This document shows, in pieces, positions 45,166 through 58,300 of a DNA stretch of 64,000 bases; position 1 is the first letter of the stretch; every line of letters begins with the position of its first letter. The notes beneath the pieces were generated by a model. The model saw only the letters and a list, made by a program, of their open reading frames with translations. It did no database searches and was not told the origin of the DNA. The DNA lies in the NCBI GenBank assembly GCA_030562195.1, contig JAUJPP010000006.1, forward strand, positions 2,666,001 to 2,730,000, in the 5' to 3' direction. Source of the DNA: Nipponacmea schrenckii. Taxonomy: Eukaryota > Mollusca > Gastropoda > Lottiidae. Both the position numbers and the translations under genes were made by a program.

Positions 45166-46411
45166 GACAATTCCTAATCCTCACCCTTGACTTACTAAAA
45201 CCTAACTCTCAACCTTAACTTAACCTTCAACCTAACCTTCAACCTTAACTTATCAAACCCTAATCCTCACCATTAACTTACTAAAACCTAAGCCTTACCC
45301 TTAACCTAACCCTCATCCTAACCCTCAACCTAAACTTACCAAACCCTAATCCTCACCATTAACTTACTAAAACCTAAGCCTTACCCTTAACCTAACCCTC
45401 ATCCTAACCCTCAACCTAAACTTACCAAACCCTAATCCTCACCATTAACTTACTAAAACCTAACCTTACCTTAAAACCCTTCAACCCTCAACCTAAACTT
45501 ACCAAACCCTAATCCTCACCATTAACTTACTAAAACCTAACTCTCAACCTTAACTTACCAAACTCTAAGCCTCACCCTTAACCTGACCCTCAACCTTAAC
45601 TTATCAAACCCTAACCCTCACCCTAAAGTTACCAAACCCTAACCCTCACCCTTAACTTACTAAAACCTAAATTTCAACCTTAACTTACCAAACCCTAAGC
45701 CTCACCCTTAACTTACCAAACTCTAATTCTCACCCTTAACTTATCAAACCCTAAGCCTCACTCTTAACCTAGCCCTCAACCTTAACTTACAAAACTCTAA
45801 CCTCACCCTTAACTTACCAAACCTAATCCTCACCCTTAACTTTCCAAACCCTAATCCTCACCCTTAACTTACTAAAACCTAACCCTCACCCTTAACCTAA
45901 ACTTACTAAAACCTAAGCCTTACCCTTAACCTAACCCTCACCCTTAACTTACTTAAACCTAACTCTCAACCTTAACTTACCAAAACCTAAGCCTCACCCT
46001 TAACTTAGCCCTCAACCTTAACTTACCAAACTCTAAGCCTCACCCTTAACTTACCAAACTCTAAGCCTCACCCTTAACTTACCAAACCCTAAGCCTCACC
46101 CTTAACTTACAAAACTCTAAGCCTCACCCTTAACTTACAAAACTCTAAGCCTCACCCTTAACTTACCAAACTCTAAGCCTCACCCTTAACTTACTAAACC
46201 CTAAGCCTCACCCTTAACTTACAAAACTCTAAGCCTCACTCTTAACTTACAAAACTCCAAGCCTCACCCTTAACTTACCAAACCCTAAGCCTCACCCTTA
46301 ACTTTCCAAACCCTAATCCTCACCCTTAACTTACTAAAACCTAACTCTCAACCTTAACTTACCAAAACCTAAGCCTCACCCTTAACTTAGCCCTCAACCT
46401 TAACTTATCAA
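45166..46411. repeat. 28-bp G-poor satellite with telomere-like words, about 44 units
   Basis: The best-formed part (about 45990-46300) repeats ACCAAACTCTAAGCCTCACC then CTTAACTT, 28 bp. The left half mixes variants such as AACCCTAATCCTCACC and AACCCTCAACC. The plus strand is almost free of G, so the minus strand carries regularly spaced GGG and GG runs. CCCTAA words occur throughout, but the units are not canonical telomere repeats. Units on the left are variable in length and content. No coding potential. Confidence 0.93.
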
Positions 46412-47240
46412 ATGGAGTTAAATTATAAGTGCCTGTACTGCAGTTCGTAAACTTAGAGTATTTTTGGTATGTAAAAGTAACCAGTGAAAATGGTCAAACG
46501 GTAGCAGGTAAAATAGAGTCTACAGGTGTGGAACCATGATTAATCTTTAGTACTCTGAGATTCCAATCAGCTAAACTCATCTCATTATAATATTAACAAT
46601 ATCATTTTCATTGTTTCTATTTCACACAAACAACCGCCATTTACCTCGCCTATCTAATTATATTACGTCATTATTGGTAGTTAAAGAGAGATAATAGATT
46701 GAGTTGTTGAAATAATCAATTGCTAATAGTAACTGTTTCATGTAATTACCTATTTGATATATCTGTCAGGTATCTTCAACCACAACTAATATCTACTTCA
46801 ATATTGGCATCGGGTCTAAGGTGGCACTATTACCACTGCACTTTTAACAGACACTGTAACTCTTCCTACTTGACAATCCAGTATATGATTAATTAGGCTT
46901 TATTGATATTTCGTCTGGAATAAATGTAAATTAGTGTCAAATGAAGATGCAATGAAACAATTTGTTACATTTAACCAAATTAATACGGAGTCAGATGCTA
47001 GACGTTTCCTGTACATCTTTTATATTATTAACGTATATTCTGAAGATTTCATCCGGACAAAAACATTAAAAGGGTGTAAAATGGCAGTTCCTATCCAAGT
47101 TGTCGCTGATATATATATTAATTTAGCCATTTCAATATTAGTTGATATTCAGACATATATAACAAGCTCTAAACAATGATAGTTTTAAAGTTTTATCTTT
47201 TAAAAGAGAAAATCATATTATCATATATTATAATTAAAAT
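46412..47240. other. Spacer with one possible orphan exon
   Basis: Unique AT-rich DNA between two arrays. The only item of note is the frame at 46935-47000, described separately. Confidence 0.45.
46935..47000 (+). other. Weak candidate exon with UBA-like sequence
   Basis: After a possible acceptor (AAATTAG ending at 46934), the frame reads SNEDAMKQFVTF and then NTESDARRFL. The spacing of QF, T, ARRFL recalls the first two helices of UBA-like domains such as those at the start of p47/NSFL1C. The third helix is missing. The frame stays open for another 50 or so codons into unrelated-looking sequence, and the possible donor (GTACAT) is poor. It may be a chance resemblance, a pseudogene scrap, or an exon of a gene with very long introns. 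Confidence 0.2.
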
Positions 47241-47760
47241 ATATTCATGTCCGATTTTATAGAAACTTTTGTAAAAAATAATGATATCTAATTTTATAGA
47301 AACTTTTGTAAAATATAATCATTTCTGATTTTATAGAAACTTTTGAAAAATATAATCATTTCTGATTTTATAGAAACTATTGAAAAATATAATCATGTCT
47401 GATTTTATAGAAACTTTTGTAAAATATAATCATATCTGATTTTATAGAAACTATTGAAAAATATAATCATATCTGATTTTATAGAAACTATTGAAAAATA
47501 TAATCATGTCTGATTTTATAGAAACTATTGTAAAATATAATCATATCTGATTTTATAGAAACTATTGTAAAATATAATCATGTCTGATTTTATAGAAACT
47601 ATTGAAAAATATAATCATGTCTGATTTTATAGAAACTATTGTAAAATATAATCATATCTGATTTTATAGAAACTATTGTAAACATGTCTGATTTTATAGA
47701 AACTATTGAAAAATATAATCATGTCTGATTTTATAGAAACTTTTGTAAAATATAATTTCT
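47241..47760. repeat. 37-bp tandem array (second, unrelated 37-bp family), about 14 copies
   Basis: The unit is TCTGATTTTATAGAAACTAT then TGAAAAATATAATCATG (37 bp), with ACTTTTGTAAAA and CATATC variants. The first copies are slightly diverged, and the last ones merge into the disordered zone that follows. The unit shows no clear relationship to the 37-bp satellite at 4-9.5 kb. Confidence 0.95.
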
Positions 47761-48480
47761 GATTTTTAGAAATTTTGTAAAATTATCATTCATTTTTGAA
47801 ATTTGAAATATACATTGTGTTTTTAGAATTGATATAATTGTGTTGTTTAGAATTTAAATATTCATTGTTGATGTTAAGAATTAAATTACATTTGTTAGTT
47901 TAGAAATTGAAAATTACATTTTGTTTTAGAAATTTAAAAATTAATTGTTATTTTAGAAATTTATAAAATTAATCATTTGATTTTGAAATTTAAAATATAA
48001 TTGTTGTTTTAGAATTATATTAATTTTGTGTTTTAAGAAATTTGATTAATTTCAGTTTTATAGAAATTGTATTAACATGTTGTTTTAAGAATTTGATATA
48101 CATGTTGTTTTAGAAACTATTAATATTTTTGTTTATAGAATATTAATTTATGATTTGTAAATTGATTTGATTGATGAATATTTTAAAATAATTTTGATTT
48201 GATAGAATTTGAAAATATAATTGTGTTGGTTAAGAAATATTAAAAATTTGATTGTTTGATTTAAGTTTTTAGAAAGTTGTGATTTGATTTATAGAAATTG
48301 AAATTACTTAGATTTTTACGATTATTGTGTTAGAATTATATTACATTTTGTGTTTAGAAGTTATCATGTGTGTGTTTTAGAAGTTATATTACGATTGTTG
48401 TTGAGTTATAGACATTGTAGTTTAAATTGATTTATGGTTTGAAGTTGATATTACGATTGTTGTGTTTAAAGTTGATATTA
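47761..48480. repeat. Disordered transition zone between two satellites
   Basis: Fragments of the preceding 37-bp unit (TTTTATAGAAA, ATATAAT) are mixed with words of the following 30-bp unit (TTTAGAAGTT, ATATTAC, GATTGTTGTG). There are many single-base losses and no stable period. Either an old junction where units of both kinds decayed, or an assembly consensus of poor quality. Confidence 0.7.
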
Positions 48481-51400
48481 CATTGTTGAGTGTATAGAAT
48501 TTTTGTATTAGAATTATTTAAGTTATATTACATTAGTTGTGTGGTTAAGGAGTTGATATTACGATTGTGTGTGGTTGAGGAGTTGATATTACGATTGTGT
48601 GTGGTTTAGAAGTTGATATTACGATTGTGTGTGGTTTAGAAGTTGATATTACGATTGTGTGTGGTAAGAGTTAATATTACAACTGTGTGTGGTTTAGAAG
48701 TTGAATTACGATTGTGTGTGGTTTAGAAGTTATTTCGATTGTGTGTGGTTTAGAAGTTATATTACGATTGTGTGTGGTTGAGAGTTGATATTACGATTGT
48801 GGTTTAGAAGTTGATATTACTTGTGTGTGGTTTAGAAGTTGATATTACGATTGTGTGTGGTTAAGATTAATATTACGATGTGTGGTTTAGAAGTTGATAT
48901 TACGATTGTGTGTGGTTTAGAAGTTGATATTACGATTGTGTGTGGTTAGGAGTTATATTACGATTGTGTGTGGTTTAGAAGTTATATTACGATTGTTGTG
49001 GTTTAGAAGTTAATATTACGATTGTGTGTGGTTTAGAAGTTAATATTACGATTGTGTGTGGTTTAGAAGTTGATATTACGATTGTGTGTGGTTAGAAGTT
49101 GATATTACGATTGTGTGTGGTTTAGAAGTTAAATTACGATTGTGTGTGGTTTGAAGTTGATATTACGATTGTGTGTGGTTTAGAAGTTTAAATTACGATT
49201 GTGTGTGGTTTGAAGTTGATATTACGATTGTGTGTGGTTTAGAAGTTGATATTACGATTGTGTGTGGTTAGGAGTTGATATTACGATTGTGTGTGGTTTA
49301 GAAGTTGATATTACGATTGTGTGTGGTTTAGAAGTTAATATTACGATTGTGTTGGTTTAGAAGTTAATATTACGATTGATTGTGGTTTAGAAGTTGATAT
49401 TACGATTGTTGTGGTTTAGAAGTTGATATTACGATTGTGTGTGGTTGAGAAGTTGATATTACGATTGTGTGTGTTTAGAAGTTGATATTACGATTGTGTG
49501 TGGTTTAGAAGTTATATTACGATTGTGTGTGGTTTAGAAGTTAATATTACGATTGTGTGTGGTTTAGAAGTTAATATTACGATTGTGTGTGGTTTAGAAG
49601 TTGATATTACGATTGTGTATGGTTTAGAAGTTGATATTACGATTGTGTGTGGTTTAGAAGTTGATATTACAACTGTGTGTGGTATAGAAGTTGATATTAC
49701 GATTGTTGTGGTTTAGAAGTTGATATTACGATTGTGTGTGGTTTAGAAGTTAATATTACGATTGTGTGTGGTTTAGAAGTTGATATTACGATTGTGTGTG
49801 GTTTAGAAGTTGATATTACGATTGTGTGTGGTTAAGGAGTTGATATTACGATTGTGTGTGGTTTAGAAGTTGATATTACATGTGTGAGGAGTTAATATTA
49901 CGATTGATTGTGGTTTAGAAGTTGATATTACGATTGTGTGTGGTTTAGAAGTTGATATTACAACAGTGTGAGGAGTTAATATTACGATTGTGTGTGGTTT
50001 AGAAGTTGATATTACGATTGTGTGTGGTTTAGAAGTTAATATTACGATTGTGTGTGGTTTAGAAGTTAATATTACGATTGTGTGTGGTTAAGAAGTTGAT
50101 ATTACGATTGTGTGTGGTTTAGAAGTTGATATTACGATTGTGTATGGTTTACAAGTTAATATTACGATTGTGTATGGTTTACAAGTTAATATTACGATTG
50201 TGTATGGTTTAGAAGTTAATATTACGATTGTGTGTGGTATAGAAGTTGATATTACAACGTGTGTGGTTTAGAAGTTGATATTACGATTGTATGTGGTTGA
50301 GAAGTTGATATTACGATTGTGTGTGGTTGAGGAGTTGATATTACGATTGTGTGTGGTTTAGAAGTTTAAATTACGATTGTGTGTGGTATAGAAGTTGATA
50401 TTACGATTGTGTGTGGTTTAGAAGTTGATATTACGATTGTGTGTGGTTGAGGAGTTGATATTACGATTGTGTGTGGTTTAGAAGTTGATATTACGATTGT
50501 GTGTGGTTTAGAAGTTAATATTACGATTGTGTATGGTTTAGAAGTTAATATTACGATTGTTGTGGTTTAGAAGTTGATATTACGATTGTTGTGGTTTAGA
50601 AGTTGATATTACGATTGTGTGTGGTTGAGAAGTTGATATTACGATTGTGTGTGGTTTAGAAGTTGATATTACGATTGTGTGTGGTTTAGAAGTTGATATT
50701 ACGATTGTGTGTGGTTGAGGAGTTGATATTACGATTGTGTGTGGTTTAGAAGTTGATATTACGATTGTGTGTGGTTGAGGAGTTGATATTACGATTGTGT
50801 GTGGTTTAGAAGTTGATATTACGATTGTGTGTGGTTTAGAAGTTAATATTACGATTGTGTGTGGTTTAGAAGTTAATATTACGATTGTGTGTGGTTTAGA
50901 AGTTGATATTACGATTGTGTGTGGTTTAGGAGTTGATATTACGATTGTGTGTGGTTTAGAAGTTAATATTACGATTGTGTGTGGTTTAGAAGTTGATATT
51001 ACGATTGTGTATGGTTTAGAAGTTGATATTACGATTGTGTGTGGTTTAGAAGTTGATATTACGATTGTGTGTGGTTTAGAAGTTGATATTACGATTGTGT
51101 GTGGTTTAGAAGTTGATATTACGATTGTGTGTGGTTTAGAAGTTGATATTACGATTGTGTGTGGTTTAGAAGTTGATATTACGATTGTGTATGTTTAGAA
51201 GTTGATATTAGATTGTGTGTGGTTTAGAAGTTGATATTACGATTGTGTGTGGTTTAGAAGTTGATATTACGATTGTGTGTGGTTTAGGAGTTATATTACG
51301 ATTGTGTGTGGTTTAGAAGTTGATATTACGATTGTGTTGGTTTAGAAGTTGATATTAGATTGTGTGTGGTTTAGAAGTTGATATTACGATTGTGTGTGGT

Positions 51401-54128
51401 TGAGGAGTTGATATTACGATTGTGTGTGGTTTAGAAGTTAATATTACGATTGATTGTGGTTTAGAAGTTGATATTACAACAGTGTGAGGAGTTAATATTA
51501 CGATTGTGTGTGGTTTAGAAGTTAATATTACGATTGATTGTGGTTTAGAAGTTGATATTACAACAGTGTGAGGAGTTAATATTACGATTGTGTGTGGTTT
51601 AGGAGTTAATATTAGATTGTGTGTGGTTTAGAAGTTGATATTAGATTGTGTGTGGTTTAGGAGTTAATATTACGATTGTGTGTGGTTTAGAAGTTGATAT
51701 TACGATTGTGTGTGGTTTAGAAGTTGATATTAGATTGTGTATGGTTTAGAAGTTGATATTACGATTGTGTGTGGTTTAGGAGTTATATTACGATTGTGTG
51801 TGGTTTAGAAGTTGATATTACGATTGTGTGTGGTTTAGAAGTTAATATTACGATTGTGTGTGGTTTAGAAGTTGATATTACGATTGTGTATGGTTTAGAA
51901 GTTGATATTACGATTGTGTGTGGTTTAGGAGTTGATATTACGATTGTGTGTGGTTTAGGAGTTGATATTACGATTGTGTGTGGTTTAGAAGTTGATATTA
52001 CGATTGTGTGTGGTTGTAGGGAGTTGATATTACGATTGTGTGTGGTTTAGAAGTTGATATTACGATTGTGTGGTTGGTTTAGAAGTTGATATATACGATT
52101 GTGTGTGGTTTAGAAGTTGATATTACGATTGTGTGTGGTTTAGTGAGTTGATATTATGATTGTGTGTGGTTTAGAAGTTAATATTACGATTGTGTGTGGT
52201 TTAGGAGTTGATATTACGATTGTGTGTGGTTAGGAGTTGATATTACGATTGTGTGTGGTTTAGAAGTTGATATTACGATTGTGTGTGGTTAGGAGTTGAT
52301 ATTACGATTGTGTGTGGTTTAGAAGTTAATATTACGATTGTGTGTGGTTTAGAAGTTAATATTACGATTGTGTGTGGTTTAGAAGTTGATATTACGATTG
52401 TGTGTGGTTTAGAAGTTAATATTACGATTGTGTGTGGTTTAGAAGTTAATATTACAACAGTGTGTGGTTTAGAAGTTGATATTACGATTGTGTGTGGTTT
52501 AGAAGTTAATATTACGATTGTGTGTGGTTTAGAAGTTAATATTACGATTGTGTGAGGAGTTAATATTACGATTGTGTGTGGTTTAGAAGTTGATATTACG
52601 ATTGTGTATGGTTTAGAAGTTGATATTACGATTGTGTGTGGTTTAGGAGTTAATATTACGATTGTGTGTGGTTTAGAAGTTAATATTACGATTGTGTGTG
52701 GTTAAGGAGTTGATATTACGATTGTGTGTGGTTTAGAAGTTAATATTACGATTGTGTGTGGTTTAGAAGTTGATATTACGATTGTGTGTGGTTTAGAAGT
52801 TGATATTACGATTGTTTTATGGTTTAGAAGTTGATATTACGATTGTGTGTGGTTTAGAAGTTAATATTACGATTGTGTGTGGTTGAGGAGTTGATATTAC
52901 GATTGTGTGTGGTTTAGAAGTTGATATTACGATTGTGTGTGGTTTAGAAGTTGATATTACGATTGTGTGTGGTTAGAAGTTGATATTACGATTGTGTGTG
53001 GTTGAGGAGTTGATATTTACGATTGTGTGTGGTTGAGGAGTTGATATTACGATTGTGTGTGGTTTAGAAGTTAATATTACGATTGTGTGTGGTTTAGAAG
53101 TTGATATTACGATTGTGTGTGGTTTAGAAGTTGATATTACAACAGTGTGTGGTTAGAGTTAATATTACGATTGTGTGTGGTTAAGAAGTTGATATTACGA
53201 TTGTGTGTGGTTTAGAAGTTAATATTACGATTGTGTGTGGTTGAGGAGTTGATATTACGATTGTGTGTGGTTGAGGAGTTGATATTACGATTGTGTGTGG
53301 TTGAGGAGTTGATATTACGATTGTGTGTGGTTAAGAAGTTGATATTACGATTGTGTGTGGTTGAGGAGTTGATATTGCGATTGTGTGTGGTTGAGGAGTT
53401 GATATTACGATTGTGTGTGGTTTAGGAGTTGATATTACGATTGTGTGTGGTTTAGAAGTTGATATTACGATTGTGTGTGGTTTAGAAGTTGATATTACGA
53501 TTGTGTGTGGTTTAGAAGTTGATATTACGATTGTGTGTGGTTTAGAAGTTAATATTACGATTGTGTGTGGTTTAGAAGTTGATATTACGATTGTGTGTGG
53601 TTTAGAAGTTGATATTACGATTGTGTGTGGTTTAGAAGTTAATATTACGATTGTGTGTGGTTTAGAAGTTGATATTACGATTGTGTGTGGTTTAGAAGTT
53701 GATATTACGATTGTGTGTGGTTTAGAAGTTAATATTACGATTGTGTGTGGTTTAGAAGTTGATATTACGATTGTGTGTGGTTTAGAAGTTGATATTACGA
53801 TTGTGTGTGGTATAGAAGTTGATATTACGATTGTGTGTGGTTGAGGAGTTGATATTACGATTGTGTGTGGTATAGAAGTTAATATTACGATTGTGTGTGG
53901 TTTAGAAGTTGATATTACGATTGTGTGTGGTTATAGAAGTTGATATTACGATTGTGTGTGGTTTAGAAGTTGATATTACGATTGTGTGTGGTTTAGAAGT
54001 TGATATTACGATTGTGTGTGGTTTAGAAGTTGATATTACGATTGTGTGTGGTTTAGAAGTTGATATTACGATTGTGTGTGGTTTAGAAGTTAATATTACG
54101 ATTGTGCTTGGTTATGAAGTTGATAAGT
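48481..54128. repeat. 30-bp satellite array, about 188 copies
   Basis: The unit is GATTGTGTGTGGTTTAGAAG then TTGATATTAC (30 bp). Main variants are AAGTTAATATTAC, GGTTGAGGAGTTG, GGTTTAGGAG and ACAACAGTGTG. Indels are frequent in the first 2 kb, while long runs such as about 50800-51180 and 53400-54110 are nearly perfect. The period is a multiple of three, so plus-strand frames of up to 143 codons repeat CGLEVDITIV (and CVVEELILRL in another frame). They start and stop wherever an indel occurs and are not genes. Confidence 0.97.
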
Positions 54129-54969
54129 CGATCGTAAATTAATTGCTCAAATTATTCAGACGGCCATCAATTTAAGTTTTTATTCTAAGATACTTGCAGG
54201 TAGTAATAGCCGCTTGGAGTTCTCTATACATCGTGTCTAGAACGGAAATTGAAGAAGTTCCACAGGGGTCTGATATCCAGCTGATTGTTACACAGGGACT
54301 AGATATCCGACTGATTAGACCATTATGTAGTAGAAAAGAGAAATATCTGATCGTATGAGGATGAATGGAAGAAATCAGTAAGATTTAAGTCTAGAAATTG
54401 ACGACAGGACACTAACATAATTACCCCGAAATAACTCTTATGACGTCATGCTGTGCTGGAAAATTGTAAGAATAAGTCTCAACTTCTTTATTTTAATACC
54501 GACGTCACGTGACGCCTACATCTCATCTATAAGTCTTTATCATCATCGGAAATGATCAATACCGAGTAAAAATCACAGTTTGCAGCAATATTCTTTAAAT
54601 TAGTTCTCATTTTCCTTTGTTTGAATGTAAGTGATAATGATACTGCTGGTTTAAAGAGTGATATGTACTATAAAGAAAGTCTTAACATCAAAAAGATGAA
54701 AGATAAAAGATGGAGTTCCATGCTGGGATTGAGAACGAACAGACTCATTATAGGGCTAATTTATCACTTACACCTCGTATACCTACAGAGAGAATTCGTC
54801 ATCTGGACCTTATGGTAAACAACTACATGTTAAAAACAGTATCACACACCCCAACCATACATCATCGTTATTGTAAGAAAATACGAATATCATTTCACCT
54901 GACGATAACAATTTGTTTTTTAATTCAAATGAAATGTATTAAAGAGCATCAACACCAAAACGGGCTTTA
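54129..54969. other. Spacer with a dispersed-repeat fragment
   Basis: Unique sequence. The segment at 54925-54962 matches the repeat at 37705-37742. Overlapping frames of 65 and 91 codons at 54621-54985 have no recognisable family features. Confidence 0.45.
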
Positions 54970-55368
54970 TAGTGTAAATTTTTGAAACGTTGTGTACAAT
55001 AAAATTCAATAAAAGTATATACCATATAAACTGATTATGACAATGTAAATTGTAGAAACGTTGTGTACAATAAAATTCAATAAAAGTATATACCATATAA
55101 ACTGATTATGACAATGTAAATTGTAGAAACGTTGTGTACAATAAAATTCAATAAAAGTATATACCATATAAACTGATTATGACAATGTAAATTGTAGAAA
55201 CGTTGTGTACAATAAAATTCAATAGAAGTATATACCATATAAACTGATTATGACAATGTAAAATGTAGAAACGTTGTGTACAATAAAACTCAGGAGTAGT
55301 ATACCATAGAAAGTAATAATGACAATGTAAATTATAGGAACGTTGTATGCAATACAACTCAGGGCGAA
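54970..55368. repeat. 71-bp tandem repeat, about 5.5 copies
   Basis: The unit starts AATGTAAATTGTAGAAACGT, includes ACAATAAAATTCAATAAAAG and ends ACTGATTATGAC; the measured spacing is 71 bp. The central copies are nearly identical and the outer ones diverged. Minus-strand frames over it are periodic artefacts. Confidence 0.94.
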
Positions 55369-58300
55369 GCTGGGATATCAGTCTGTTTTAAATAGGTTAT
55401 AAGTGACCTATCGCTGTTATATTTCCTTGCCCACAGAGATAACTCGATCTACTCGACCACCCTCAACATAAATTATGTAATATCTCGGTTTTTGTAAAAG
55501 AGTAAAAATGTTCTGTATTTAAAATAATAACGTTTTATGCAACCAATACACTTTTCTTTGTACTATTTTATTTAAGAATTAATGGATAGTGAAAAAGGTT
55601 TTTGTATAATTCCTTGTGTAGATTAACTCAAAAATATTTATTGCTGTAAGCCCACATATGTGCTTCAGCATACTTAGCTAATAGAGCGACACTCGAGACC
55701 CAAGTGAGACAGACAATAAAACGAGGGTGGGCGACCAAGTTAAGTTTATAACGAGAATAAAGACACACTGTGTCTGACTGATGTTTAACAATCCGTAACA
55801 ACTTGCAACAATACAAACAGTTGATAAAAATGATAAAAACTAATTTCGAGTCAATTTATTTGTCAAGTTGGAGTTTTTAATGACTTCTTAAACATTTGTT
55901 ATCTACCATGAAAGAAACCTAGAGGGCGCCATTGGTATCATTACTGTCGGTTTATATTTATCGCTTCAATGAATGAATACTCCGGGGGTTTGTAGGTCTA
56001 TTCAACACTCCATACCGTCAGGAATACACCGTCAAATTGTTCATTTATCGCTTTATCGACTCATTTTTAACGAGACGTTTACCATCTTATTTTACCTCTT
56101 TCGGGTCCTGAATTACTTACTCTATTGTTTCTTACTCAGCAATATCGTCGTTGAATGATGAAAACGATCCAATATGAAGCTTTGCGTAATCGAACTATTT
56201 CTCTTTAAGTATTTGATAATGAACACATTCTTTTTGCCCTTCGACCATACTAAGTAGACGATGTATAATGTGGAAGTGACTTGAAGAATTCAATGGTAAG
56301 GTATAAGATTAGTTTGAATACAGGAAATCACGATGTCTTGACAGTTTTTAAAAGTGGGGTATCTAGTGTGTATTTAATTATGTCATTAATCTGTTAAAGT
56401 GCTTTTCCTTTCATTTCATTTATTCTTTTTTCCAGGAAGAAGCTCATAACGCAAACAAACGGAGGTAACCACATATCAATGCAGTAAAATCGCCACATTG
56501 ACATCTTCTTGTCTTTGTCTATCATCTAAAATCTTATCATAATTTACATAATTAAACTTGGAGTTGATTAAGCTGTTAACTGAATTTTTAGAGGAATTTT
56601 AACTTCAAACATTACTGAGAAAGGGCAGTTTTCTAGCTGTTGATTCGAACCCAAATATTGACATTGACATTTTATCATTGCATGATATAATATGCGTTAA
56701 GAATCTTGATTTCAGTGTTGAATAGTATTGAATATTTATATGATATATATCTGACAATAACATTGAGAGCTTATAGTTATTGTTATAAACAAGTCATATA
56801 AATATTGTTGACTATGTAGAAAACTAAATGCGAGAAGGGGATACCTAGGTGACGAACAAATACAGAGTAGCATCATGTGCGAGATATGATTCACAAACAA
56901 TTTTGTAGTCGTTATTATGTTGTTTTCTTTTACAATTGTAATGTGGTACATTGTGTTGTACGTACTGTTTAGTTATCTATTATACAATCTCGTCCCACCT
57001 ATTGTCATTATCTACTCTCCAACGCCACTTCAATTAATTTGTTAACGTCTTTATCTTTAATTTGAAGAGCTTATTAAGGGGAGATAATAACATAATTTCC
57101 GTCTCAGGTGAAACCTTGTATCTTAATTACCTCAAACAATACAAAGTTAGATTCAACCACAATTCTCAAGATATAAAATTACGAAACTAAATCTAAATGT
57201 ATATGATTAACTCCGCATGAACAGGTGCTTCCAAGATGGCGGCTTACATCAGACATTTATCATCATTAAGACATCTTTTGTTGAGGACGCCATGAAATTA
57301 CGTCCAATCAATCCTATATCGGTAATAGATGATAGGTTGTTAATTCTGGTAAAAAATGGAATCATATTTTAATGAGGTCTCATCTTACAATATATAATAT
57401 AATTATTATCAATTAGAACGCGAATTGAGCTGAATTATTGGTGGTTTATATTCAATTTGGTTCATCATTATCAATCTTTACCATATGATATATGTCCTGT
57501 ACAAGTTTCGTTTGGACTTGATTCTATTGAATATTAAATGAATACGCCTTTTAAAACCGATGGAATTACTTCAAAAATATTTATAAGATAAAGGTTTTTT
57601 TTATAGGGAGGGGACATTCTGTTGTCTTTTTGTTTTTCGAAATACTGATTTGCTCACAATTATGAAAACTACCAACAAATGTGTCTGCTAACGCATCTGA
57701 AAGTCCTCTGTTTTGATTTAAGACCATTTTAAACATCTGAAACACCTTGTTTCATCTGACGCCATATCTCAGATTTTGAAATAGTAAAATAATATTTGTG
57801 ACATTATAACAGTCAAAACAGATCTGATTTGACATTTTATTAAAGCCAATTGACGAAGGTGTGATATATTAACCGAATGACTATAAAGGACAAACTGAAA
57901 TATCGTCTTTCAATATACAAATACTACGTCAATTACTAGATGATTCTGGTGTTACTTGACAGAAATATACCTGCCACAAGGCCCTGAAACCACGTCATTG
58001 TCTTTATTTTGTTTTTACCAACAGCAAGTTATGTTAGAGGTCAGGATCTAGCTGATAGCAGAATTAACTAAATGCCTTGAGAATAGTAGAATACGGTGTA
58101 ATTGGTAAGGTTTCTAGAGCAAGTAATGAGATTGTCCACACTGAAATAGAATAATGACCGTCCAGTCATTGAAATTTCCTTTTTTTATTTCATTAAAACA
58201 ATAAGAAAGTTAATCGTTGGCAATAAAAACCAATAGCATTTTATCTTATCTACTGTATTAAGACTAGGATAATACCTTCTTTACTCAATAACCTGTACCG

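Noticed and set aside
45166..46411. True interstitial telomere tract
   Set aside because: CCCTAA words are present, but never in uninterrupted six-base tandem; the real period is 28 bp with other fixed words.
50797..53844. Plus-strand frames of 64-143 codons repeating CGLEVDITIV or CVVEELILRL
   Set aside because: Artefact of the 30-bp satellite; frames begin and end wherever an indel changes phase, and two frames of the same repeat are open in different places.
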